From Isoetes taiwanensis (Eukaryota; Streptophyta; Lycopodiopsida; Isoetales; Isoetaceae): a DNA stretch of 64,000 nt. The stretch's first letter is position 1, and every line of letters starts with the position of its first letter. Shown piece after piece: positions 22,088 through 32,232 of the stretch. A program made the translations under genes and the position numbers. The notes beneath the pieces are model-generated. The model was not told the origin of the DNA and searched no databases. It was given only the letters and a program-made list of their open reading frames with translations. Where the stretch lies: the NCBI GenBank assembly GCA_021234155.1, contig JAJEKV010000013.1:15603877-15667876 (forward strand), in the 5' to 3' direction.

Positions 22088-22103
22088 CCATGCTCTGATA
22101 CCA
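22088..22103 (-). other. Primer binding site of the chromovirus (tRNA-iMet type)
   Basis: The element strand reads TGGTATCAGAGCATGG one base inside the 5' LTR. TGGTATCAGAGC is the classic plant PBS complementary to the 3' end of initiator methionine tRNA. Confidence 0.93.
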
Positions 22104-22104
22104 C

Positions 22105-23774
22105 TGTGACGCTCCCTGAATATATACGACCCCCGGCCGTATACATACGGGGACTTTCCCCTCCCATGGCGACCGTATTGCCACGAGCAGGGCCCTCCGT
22201 CTATCCCGGGCCATCTATAGAGAGATGCCCAAGTGAAGGACACGGAGGGGTCATTCGGCCCACGCCTTCAGTGGGACTCCTACGTCGCGGAAGCGTGAAT
22301 ACATGTTAACACACAGCATAAATACATATCAATAACCACCACGAAGGGTGAAACATCCATCCAAATACCAACGGCAAAGAATATGCATCTAACCCTAAGG
22401 AAAAACACCCAAACCCCAGGTTCTACCCCGGTTCCGACTCCTGTGAGGATAGACTGACGGCTCGGCCTCAAGAGATCAGCAGACAGAGGTATAACCTGGC
22501 GTTGACTGGCATAGAACATCGGCTAGGGTTGTCCACTCCATCCGCCCCTCCTGTGCACACTTTGCAGATGGGTCGATTCATGCTATGGCTTCGCTATAGC
22601 CTTCCGGAGACGCAGGCTCGAGGTATCACTCTGCTGAGCCTACTCCAGGGTTCATGACACCCCGTCCGATGAGGCAGGTCAGGGAAGCGTCCCCTTCCAG
22701 GATCACAGTGGTTCCATGGGTGGACTAGAGAATACGTGCCGCATCAACGACCCCCGCATCCGTACCCGACTTACTCGCCCTAAATCTACTCAAAGTACAG
22801 GATGCCCCATGCGGGTCACACCTCTGTACCCAGGGAGTGTCAGACTCATACCCGGCCTGGATCGCGCCTAGCTCACTGGCCGGCTATTAGGCCTAGTCCA
22901 CTGTAGGAGTCTCAGGAGCCTTTTATGTTCGTGCAAGACCCCACCCCCGCTTCACCACTGTGTCCCTTGTTTGGTGCTAAGCCAATCCATAGCATCTATG
23001 ACCCGGTGGTCTCTTGTACACAGGCCGCAACTAGTGGGATGCTACAGGGCTCTATCTAGGAGCATACTACAATACATGGGCTCAGAGGTCTCTACCCCCC
23101 GTAATCCCCCATTTCAGGAGTAATACTATGCAAAGAACTATCAATCCATCCTTTAAGAGCAAAATCAGCATCAGAAATAAAGAGAACTCACCTTTACAAT
23201 CAAGGGTTAGTTCCTACAAGTAAAACATAGAGAGAACAGAGAAGCAAACACAACCAGTGCCCAACAGGGGCGCTACCCTAGAATTCACAAACTATACTAG
23301 CCACCCACCTGAGTTCTGGCTGGACCCGTTACCATTTGGTGCTTCCATCTCCTAGGTCTTGGTGTTCAGCTTCAGCTACACAGGTAAAAGTGCTTGGTAT
23401 GGTGGCGCTCAGCGTGACAGGGGTAGGCGCTCAGCTCCTGCTCCTTTTTGGACGAATGTTGGGAGTCAATTAGGAATAAAGATCAGGTTGACAGCCCAAT
23501 TTGGAAGTCCCCATGCTGGCCAATCGGTTTAGGCCAGGTGGCACCTTCCCAAAACATTAATTGGCCTAATTAACCCATTTAATATTAATCCCTAGATTAT
23601 AGGTTATTATCTTTAATGATTAAATTAGCATAGCTAATTTAATCCCTTTTAGGTCAACCCCCTAGGTTACAATACCCCATGGTGGCGTACCTTTATCGGG
23701 TGACGTGTCAGTATATTTATAGGTATACCGTATAAATACGTTACGTATACCGTATAAATACGTGGAACGTCACA
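22105..23774 (-). repeat. 5' LTR of the outer chromovirus, complete
   Basis: 1,670 bp, bounded by a perfect 7-bp inverted repeat TGTGACG...CGTCACA. Its right 1,163 bp match the partial LTR at 1-1148. TATA-like sequences (TATAAATA) and repeated GTATAC/CGTAT motifs lie near 23700-23765, close to the element-sense 5' end, so U3 would be short if they are the promoter. Confidence 0.93.
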
Positions 23775-25019
23775 TACATTATCTAGGAATATGTTCAAAG
23801 CGTATGGTTGGGAGTTGAACAAAGATATGTACGCTTGGATCTTCATCTAAAAATGTGCCCCATATACACAGTCTTGTGTTACACCTATTTATAAGAGCTC
23901 CCATCCCTTAATACAACTTGGGATTAACCTAGGTATAGGATCAGTATTTGCCAACATGGAACTAATGCTTAAGAGGGCATAGGCGAACCAAAAATATATA
24001 TAGCCTACCCTAAAGGTTTAATTTTTCCTTCAATGTTTTAATTACCATATTGGAAAATGGTGAGTACCCAGTAAACGAGTAAGCGATGGCTGAAAGCCAT
24101 CGAGTTCAGGCAGCATGTTTGCCCGCTTTGGATTCTAGGTAGTTGCTGAAGGGCTAAAGCATAAGGGAAGGATTTGAAGCATAAGAGAAGCGTAAGAGAA
24201 GCATAATTAGGTAAATTTTTACGCAGCCGGAGTGCTCTAGGAAGAGGCAAAGATAATCCGATAAAGTCACCAATCAAGCCGTAAAATCTACAAAAAGAAG
24301 CTTGGATATATCAGCTAATTGTTGAGTGCTAATTGTTGACCGTCGAGTGCTAATTGTTGTAAATATAGTATGGGTAGGAAAAGTACTTGGCTTTTGTTTG
24401 TTTTGCCCTTTCTACTCTTTCCTGGTGGGGATTTGCTCATTGCCAGCTCCGGCTCTTATTTAATTCTATCAATTGATATTTCAAAGTTTAGAACTTAGCA
24501 TAATATTTATCTCAGAAGCCAATGGCCACAAATACACAGTTTCATTTCCACACATTAATCTACAAAAGCTCGATCGAATCGTGGAAAAGAATAATAGAAA
24601 TCTTCTATTTTCTTTTCCTCCCAGCTAGAATCTATAGGACAAAGACCCCTTTCTTTTCTTGAGCTTTTCCATCTTTAACCCTTATATTTTGGCTATGCTC
24701 CTGTAGCATTTGTAGATTTTGACCATTGCCAAATGCGATGACATATTTGATTCCATGATTTTTATCTCTGAATCACCACCAGAACATGATTTAAAAAAAA
24801 AAAAAAAGCGTTATAGGTATAAATTGCTCTAAATTGGAACTTGTATCTCCAAATCACGCAAGCTTTAGATGAAATGCAGAAAAAAATTACATGGTTTGGC
24901 ATGCTTGTTCCAAGAGTTTCACATCACACAAATTGGAAAAAACATCAGATTTGGAGGCACAAATTGAAAAGAACCATCAGGTTAAAGCTAGAGTATTCAA
25001 AGGGTACTTCAATCAATGG
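23775..25019. other. Flank of the chromovirus, no gene seen
   Basis: AT-rich, no convincing ORF or domain. Small direct repeats (GAGTGCTAATTGTTG twice near 24327-24358) and an A run at 24792-24807. The target duplication of the outer element should begin at 23775 (TACAT), but its partner is outside the window. Confidence 0.5.
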
Positions 25020-25029
25020 TATAGGAGCA

Positions 25030-25790
25030 TGAAAGGGAAAGGAAGAAAAGGAAAAAAATGGGAGAAATGGATGCAAAAAAAGGAACGGGAAAATAAAATA
25101 AGTGAAAAGGGTAATTTACAGTTCTTAACTTATGCCCAACAACACTCAAACGGTTTTGAAAGGGGGAAAGAGAGAAGGGAAAAAGGGACGGGGGAAAGGG
25201 AAAAAATGGGAAGGGCAAAAGAGGAAAGAGAAAAGGGATGGAGAAAGAGGGAAAATGGAAAAAAGTGAAAATAGAAACTGGAAGGGACATGGATAAGGGG
25301 AAAAGAAAAGGTAAAATGAAAACGGAAAATGGGAGAGGAAAAAGGGAAAATAGGAAAAGGAAAAGCAGGGAGTGGAAAAATGAAAAAAAAAGGGGAAAGG
25401 GGAAACATGAAAGGAAAAAAAGGAAAAAAGGAAAAGGAGAATGGGAGAAAGAGAAGAGAGGGGAAGGACAAAAAAGAAAGAGGCAAAAAAAAAAGTTGAA
25501 ACGTGAAAGTAGAAAGATGAGGATAAAAAACGGGAAGGGAAAACAGAAAAAGGGAAAAGGAAAAAAGCGGGGAATGGGAATAGAGGAAAATGAGGGGAAA
25601 GGCGGGAAACAAAAAGGGAACACAAAAATAGGATAAAAGAGAAGAAAAACAAGTGAAGGAAAAAGCATAAAAAAGGGGGGAGGAAAGGACAATGACAAAA
25701 AGGGAAAAAGTTGAAATGTGATTATGGAAAAATAACGATGGAAAAATGGAATGGGGCGAAAAAAAGCGGGGGAAGAGGAAAAAGTGGTCG
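25030..25790 (+). repeat. Homopurine tract of about 760 bp
   Basis: The plus strand is almost only A and G (runs such as GAAAGGGAAAGGAAGAAAAGG), with isolated C and T. Long open frames on both strands here (Lys/Glu/Arg-rich on plus, Phe/Pro/Ser-rich on minus) are by-products of the composition. No coding function is claimed. Confidence 0.9.
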
Positions 25791-26005
25791 TATATTTACA
25801 TTGTTTAATTTTATAAATGTGAATTAATTCAACAATTGCGTCAATTTATCATTTACCGTTCATAGTTTATGCCCAGCAACGCTGGACACCATTTCTAGTA
25901 TGGCTATAGTGTTCAATGTTTGGAATCTTCTTTCATATAGGGAGCGGTTGAAAGCTGAATCGAGTCAAGCAAGGCAAACGTGAAACATTGCCCTAGGCTC
26001 CAATG

Positions 26006-26320
26006 GAGGAAGATGGATTGCTTATTGCTGCACCCATGCAGTGGGACGGTCTTTACAGAGGGCATCATAACTGCAGTGGATCCATCTGATAGTATGAATA
26101 ATCAAAGGCTTAGAGATGACCATCTGGGTGTTGGCATTGGAAAGATTCTCATCCAGGTTGATACAATCATGTCCCAGGGGAGCTCCAGTTACTGCATTAT
26201 GTGCTCTGGGTTTCTCGAGTCTCAATCTCAGCTAAGATGGCCAATTAGACATATTACACACAAGAATGGCCAAAACCTTAAAGGCCCAATAAAGGAAGAT
26301 GGATTGCTTATTGCTGCACC
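26006..26320 (+). repeat. Direct 27-bp repeat flanking a ~290-bp segment
   Basis: GGAAGATGGATTGCTTATTG plus CTGCACC occurs at 26006-26032 and 26294-26320. The first copy lies within a weak 114-codon open frame (25980-26324) that I do not consider a gene. Confidence 0.7.
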
Positions 26321-26325
26321 TTGAA

Positions 26326-26690
26326 GGGCGTATACCTGCCCCCTCTGGCACCCCCCAAATGGCCCCATGAAGCCATTTGGAGCCCCAAATAGCTCGATGG
26401 CACCATTTAGGCGGTATACATGCCCCTCATGGCACCCCCCAAATGGTTCCATTCGTGGGCTCCAAATGGCTCCATGTCGCTATTTGAAGGGTATACTTGC
26501 CCCCTCTGGCACCCCCTCAAATGATGCCTTGGAGCCCCAAATGGCTCCATGGCGTTATTTTGAAGGGGTGGGGAAATGTATTTTCAGGGGTATACATTCC
26601 CCTCCCCCCAAATTGCACCATATATACCCTCCAAATTGGGCCATGGAGCCATTTGGAGCCCCAAATGGTTCCATGGCAGAAGACAATGCA
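26326..26690. repeat. Degenerate tandem repeats with inverted CCATTTGG units
   Basis: Units of roughly 75-90 bp built on GTATAC...GCCCCCTCTGGCACCCCC and on near-palindromes such as GGAGCCATTTGG / CCAAATGGTTCC (around 26646-26672), able to form short hairpins. No gene. Confidence 0.7.
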
Positions 26691-26863
26691 TCCAACAACA
26701 AAATAATACAGTAAAGAAGGCATTTTAGAGGACATAACTGGGTGTGTTAGTCAGCATATTGGTGGAAAAAATTGTCGGCGAGTGGAGTATCTCGGTCTTG
26801 TAACATTTCTGCAACGCCTCAAAGAGAAGGACCCAAAAAAATATATATATCAATCATATATAT

Positions 26864-27282
26864 GTTCTTATGTTTGTCGCGCTTATCCGACCGTCCATCC
26901 GAGATCCGACGGCTTACGCGGCTTTGGGACGTGTCCTACGGCCCAGATGGCTTGGGAGTTTATATATAGATTCTATATAGACGATCCTACGGTCCAGGTT
27001 GATCTGATCTTGACCGTCGGTCGGAGATCCTATAGCTCAGGTTGCTTGGGGACACATCCTACGGTGCACATGGCTTTGGGAATTATATGTAATAGATCCT
27101 ACGGCTCATATTGCTTTTATATGGTGAGATCTTGATCGTTGATCGAGTCTAAGATCCTAAGGCTCATGTTGAATGCTCGTCCCTTAAGGAAAGGCTTTTA
27201 AAATTTTTTATGTTATTGGAGAGATTCAAACCCTGGCCCTTAACCCCTCAAACCCCCCACTCTAACCACTAGACCAAACATT
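26864..27282 (-). mobile_element. tRNA-derived SINE, copy 1
   Basis: On the minus strand the head reads TGGTCTAGTGGTTAGAG (A-box-like), then about 30 bp later GGTTTGAATC (B-box-like), the internal pol III promoter of tRNA-derived SINEs. The body runs about 350 bp further to an AT-rich tail at 26840-26863. It shares the whole body with 34569-34972 at visibly lower identity than the A1/A2 repeats, so the two are probably separate old insertions. Confidence 0.65.
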
Positions 27283-27364
27283 AATTCCGTGAATAATTTA
27301 TGTTTCAAATATACTTAAGGGTAATGTTCCAATTAAGATAAAATAGAATATAGGATTCTAGATA

Positions 27365-27453
27365 GTTCAAGAAAGTTCTAGAATGTTCTCGAGGCTCTAA
27401 AAAGTTCTAAAACCTTCTAGAATGTTCTAGAAAGTTCCAGAATATTCTAGAAT
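27365..27453 (+). promoter_or_regulatory. Strings of perfect heat-shock-element pentamers
   Basis: At 27414-27453 eight contiguous alternating nTTCn/nGAAn pentamers occur without a break, and at 27365-27389 five more. The plant HSF target is alternating nGAAn/nTTCn with three or more units. No gene start is known nearby, so function is inference. Confidence 0.55.
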
Positions 27454-27883
27454 GTTTTGGAATATAAGAGAATCTAAAGGGAATCTAAGAGAATCCTTCC
27501 AGAAAGTCCCAAATTGTTCTGATAAGTTCTAGAATGTAGGGGAATCTTCGAAAATGTAAGGGAATAGGGAAATACTTCATAATAAAGGTGTACAATATAA
27601 ATCTTGAAAAAAACAATATTCTAGATGCTCAGGGCAAGCGCCTCAGCCTAAAAATAGAAAGTGTTTTAGAAATGTTGCACAGATCCAAAATAAATTATTT
27701 TGGAAGGTTCTAAATGCTCATGGGTAAGCACCTCAATCAAAATAGAAAATTCTAAGAGAATTTAGGGGAATCTTCATGAATGCTAAATATAGTACATAGA
27801 ATGTTGAAGAATATAGAGGAATCACAAGAGAATCTCAGTAGAATCGTTGGTTATCTAGAGCACGACAGGGCCTTGCAACGTAA
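27454..27883. repeat. AGAATC-type degenerate simple repeats
   Basis: Continuation of the HSE string into scattered AGAATCT / GGGAATC units, the same family as 35183-35800 and, inverted, 52380-53520. No gene. Confidence 0.6.
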
Positions 27884-28629
27884 GAACATGCTAAAACTGG
27901 AACAATGTGCCGTAGGACGCATTAAATTTCTTGTATATATATCTACTATATATATACAATTATATAAGCTGCCCCCTTGTAGGTAAAGATTTTGGTGTCG
28001 CCGCGTGAGCCGTCCATCTCTGAGATCAACGGCCGAGACAGTGACACCTCGTAACTCCCCAAGCAGTCCCCTTGTTGGTAGAGATTGAGGTGTCGCCGCC
28101 TTGACCGTCGAATGTGCGAGATCGATGGCCCATATGGTGCCACCCTTATTTGGGGCTTTTGATTTAGGCCGTTGGATTTAGGGATTTGATCTTGGCCGTT
28201 GATTAAAAAGTTAATGTTATTAAATGCCACCTTGAGGTGGCGCCACCTTATATGTTACATAATGGCCTAGGTTTAGCCATCTATTGATTGCATTTAATGT
28301 ACGTGATGAGGTGGCATAACAATTAGACATCATTAATAAATTCACTAGTAAGATTGCTTGCGTAAATAACAAGCAATTTTTTAACACTTTAAAATTTATG
28401 GCCTAAATTCGACCACTTTTGCGTGCTTTATAATATAGAAAAATGAAAATCTACGGCCTAAATTAGTCCACTTTATGCACTATAATATGTTAAAGAGAAA
28501 AATGTAGGCCGTCCGATGCATTTCAGCCTTGCCGCCATTGCTGGACGTTGCACAAACGAACACAAACCCAGTATTTGGACTTTTATTTGTGGGGCGAAGG
28601 CGGCCGGTTACTCTCGGTTACTCTGTTTG

Positions 28630-30500
28630 TAGCGGCCGCTATGGTAGCATTGCAAATGGAAGAACAGAAAATGAAAAACAAGTGTATTTCGAATTTGTTT
28701 GTTGCAGCCAGAAATCTACTCAAAAACCTTTTGAATCGCCCTTATGCGTACCGGAAATCTGCTTCAGAGGTACGATCTATAGCTGGATCCATTTATTGAT
28801 AGCTAGGTTAGGCGTTTGTTGAAAGCTTTTCCCTTTCATTTTATGCGTTAATACAGAAAAATTGAATCATGCTATGATAAATGACGACCGTTTGTGGAAA
28901 CCTAACTGTGGCATTATGCAGTTGGGTTGTGCTAGTGATATGTAGATCGGATTTTCCGTTTTATGGCGCTTCATGGAGCTCTTTTGCCCGATTTTGCATC
29001 ACATGAAGATTTCTCGAGCTCTTTTTAGAAAGATCGTTTAATTATGACTGTGTTGTTGCGGGTTAATTCGCGGGTTGTTATTGCGACCTTACAAAACTAC
29101 GGCCAGTTAGGAAATTGCGGTGGCTTTAGTTTTTTGAGAAGCTCAATTTTTAATTTTGATAAAAATTTGTGAAATTGGTGAAGGGCATCTAAACATACAA
29201 CGTTTATCATTCATTCCCGGCTGGAATTTACTCATTGCTTTAAAAAATGTAGCTATTCTGTTCTAGTTCATTCTTAAAGTAGAAGCTAATTTTGCATGAT
29301 AAGTGTTACGATAGACATTATGTGTGCCTTTTTATGCAAAACAAGTTGTTATACCGGATATTGTTGTATGCGTTATCTTTTTAAACTTTGATAACTTTGT
29401 GGCAGCATAAGAATGCGATGGTTGTTTGTTGTAAATCCAAGGAGCGCAAGCAATGCCGAAGCTTCATTCTCGTGGTCTTCGAGTTCTAGCAAATTTTCGG
29501 ATGATCTATCGTTTGTTGCGATCGGCGTCGCGGTTTATTGCATAAAATTTTGCGAGAGCAAAGACCTTCACCAAACCGCTTGAGCTATTACCTTGGAGTC
29601 CCTTGAGCTTTGGAATTGCCATAGCGGGTAGAACCCTGGCTCCTCTTTCTTTCTCTTTTCGATTTTTAAGAATATTTTCCGTGTTTTAGAAGGTTTCCAA
29701 TCCGTTGTTCGGGTTTCTAGAAAATTTTGACTGGTTTTCTCTTGGTTTAATGTAGTAGCAAATGTTCTTTTTCTTCTTTGCCTCCACAAAATCCGGGATG
29801 TGCTTATTTTTGTCTTGGAATCCATAACATCCGGGTGGTCGGGGGGTTAGCAAGTAGAGATCAAGCATGAGTAAGTAGCGTGTTCGGTTGAGGAGATCTC
29901 GCTTTCGATATTTAGCTCAAATGCCTGCTTTGTGTTTGTTTTCGCAGGTCGGATCGGAAGTGTATTTCTAGCGCTACTCTCGTGGGCGCATCTTGCAATC
30001 CGGCCTCCTCCTCCAAGCTCTGCGGTTCTAAAGATGGCCCTCCCCGTTAACGCCCTCGAGATTAAGCTCAAAAGATGGCGGGCATCCGGGTTACAAAGAA
30101 GAAGGGGCAAAGTCATCAACGTTCACGACTATGGCCAGTGTCGGCATAGCCTCCTCCCATTTTGACAGGTGCGTTTGATCTGAATGCTATTCTAGAGAAT
30201 GCACCCTAAGTTTATCTCAAAATATTCGTTTTTATGTAATGACTGTTTCTATTGGAGGGTATTCGGGATGGTCTCTTTTGAAATAGATTCCTGAAAGATA
30301 GCATAATCAAGCACTCCTTATTCATCTCTTATGCAGTTCTTTAAGTAATATGAACTGTTTTTTCGTCTCTAGCGTATATCTTTTATATCAGCACATCTTT
30401 AAATCATATTATTGTTGGTTTGACAGAGCTGGCTATGGCCAAAGTGGCCCTCTTCCTGAAAGATCAAGAAAATCAGAAGCGTATGATATACAAGAAATGC
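28630..30500 (+). pseudogene. Alpha/beta hydrolase gene fragment, copy 1
   Basis: Same as the fragment in copy A2 (see 36590-38450) but more damaged. The exon at 29948-30168 follows TTCGCAG and precedes AG|GTGCG. It reads QPPPP-like then out of frame, and another frame gives VINVHDYGQCRHSLLPF, resembling the oxyanion HG region of the family. The exon from 30427 encodes RAGYGQSGPLPERS and AYDIQEM. The nucleophile elbow GxSxG and everything after it are missing, so no enzyme can be made. Confidence 0.6.
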
Positions 30501-32137
30501 ACTCTCAAACAATGATGCTCTCTATTTGTTTGTCATGCTGGCAATGTTATGTTGCATTGCCATGCAATGCACTGCTCTTTCTAGTTAATCTCATCCAGTA
30601 GTTAAGAATTCTAACGTGTGTTTTGCGTGCATTGCTATCGTCTTCACGTTTGAATTATAGGCCTGATCTAGTTCCATATGAAATTATTTTGCTACTATCT
30701 TTACAATTGACTGCATTTCTTAAGACATGCCATGCAATTTCACTCTCTTTGTCACATGTGCAGATTCTTTACTTTGGGTGAAGGCAGGCCTTACAAAAAT
30801 TACCATCTCAAGTAGGTGATTTGAGTGCATATTGCTTTTGCATGTGTCATAATTAGGAATATAAAGTATATGATTTATGTTCTGGAATTTTGAACATTGG
30901 CAAATTAAAATATACTATATGTGCTCATTTCTTCTATGATTTTAAATGAACTAGGTGACGACATCTTCTGGCATAGAAGTGTCCAGCTTTCTGTCGAATG
31001 AAACTGTGATGCTATCTATTTGTGACGCTAAGTAGTTGCCATGCTCAGTAAATGCTATTTGATGTAATGCACCATTTCTATCTGTCTCAAAATGGCTCTT
31101 TAGTTTGTGCAGGGAATGAACAAATATGACAATTTCGGGGCATGGTACTGTTGAAGGTTCTGCAAGAACAGGTTCCTGCTGCTTAATGGCCTCTGGATGA
31201 GCATATTGGAGCTCAAGCTGTCCATTTAGAGTCTTCTTTCTTCTTTCACGAACAGGGGATGGCTAGAAGTCTATTTCTATCTGTCTAGAAAAGCACCATT
31301 TCTTTTGTGGAAGGAATGAACAAACATTATAATTTAGGGAGAACTTCTGCTCGCACACTAACATGTAGATGCCATACTGCTCTAGACGATCTTACTAATC
31401 TTTAACAGACCAGAGAAGTTGACAGAATCATACTGGCAGGTCACGAATACTGGAGAGAGATATGCTTGAAGCATGCAAAGTATTTTCATTTTTTCTGGTT
31501 AAAAGTATTTGCTGGCTCTTGTCTGATTGTTTTATGCTATGTGTTGATATATTTGCAAACTGAAGTTTCTTTGAATGTTTGTGGAGCATTCATCCTCATG
31601 CATTTGTTCCCTTTTCAGACTAAGGCCACTCTACTGAAGGACCAAATAGGCCACTCCACCATATCTCCAACAAATACAATAAGGAGACTTCCATTTTGAA
31701 ATATCAGGCTAAGATCCACAATTTTTTCACATTAAGTGTTTCCAAAGGGGCAAAATAGAGAACCTGTTTTATTAGTTCGAATTTAAAGTGTCTATTTCAA
31801 AATGATTACATAGGAGATTCCTTTACAGTTTGAATAGCTTGGTCTCGCATTCCTTATCATGAACTAGTCATATATTCGACTTATGATGGATGCCAATATA
31901 GTCTTATAATTGGCTACGATCTGGAACTATTTGTCCAGAGGTGAAAACTTTTTACCTTTTTTCAATTCCTTGCCAGTCGGCTCAGGATATTCTTATTTTG
32001 CCATTGTCTGTTTGTAGAGGTTTGCTCTAGCTTGGTGGTCATTGTTCCCATTTAATTTATTTGCAATCCTTTAACCATCTTCTAGACCTCGCCGACTTTA
32101 ACCCTCTTCTAGGCCTCATTCGCACGAAGAAAGGGTC

Positions 32138-32170
32138 GCAACCACCCCTTGAAAGGGTGCGTAATAGCTC
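32138..32170 (+). other. 33-bp match to plastid 23S rRNA, copy 1
   Basis: CCCCTTGAAAGGGTGCGTAA and TAGCTC, with neighbouring GCAACCA, closely follow a conserved 23S rRNA stretch (plastid: GCAGCCACCCTTGAAAGAGTGCGTAATAGCTC region). Sequence on both sides does not match in my memory, so this is at most a tiny organellar scrap. Repeated at 40088-40120. Confidence 0.3.
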
Positions 32171-32232
32171 GTTTCTTTAAATCTTTTACTTTCTTCCATG
32201 ACATGTATTTTTTTTGTTGAAATACATCATGC

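Larger units (their letters stand above)
1..23774 (-). mobile_element. Outer Ty3/gypsy chromovirus with extra 5' ORFs, interrupted by a nested element
   Basis: A minus-strand LTR retrotransposon. In its own direction it reads: 5' LTR (22105-23774), tRNA-iMet PBS, leader with tandem hairpins, H3-fusion ORF, a ~470-residue ORF, a ~150-residue acidic ORF, gag, pol with chromodomain, polypurine tract, and a 3' LTR whose far end lies outside the window. The plus-strand element at 5077-16161 plus one 5-bp duplication interrupts it. When these are mentally removed the gag-pol frame is continuous across the junction. Without the insert the element would be about 13 kb. Chromoviruses are usually 5-7 kb, and the excess comes from the ~5 kb between LTR and gag. 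All coding parts carry stops or frameshifts, so this copy is dead. Confidence 0.93.
27884..32232. repeat. Direct repeat A, copy 1 (~4.35 kb)
   Basis: Nearly identical to 35827-40182. Both start at GAACATGCTAAAAC and end at AATACATCATGC, after which A1 runs into unique sequence and A2 into the RT-bearing unit. From about 30070 to the end the copies differ by only a few bases. Between about 28855 and 30070 copy 1 differs at nearly every CAG/CTG of copy 2. The copies carry a broken alpha/beta hydrolase fragment. Confidence 0.95.

Noticed and set aside
25009-25698. Long open frames on both strands (up to 229 codons)
   Set aside because: They arise from the homopurine composition (Phe/Pro/Ser on one strand, Lys/Glu/Arg on the other) and have no domain or start context.
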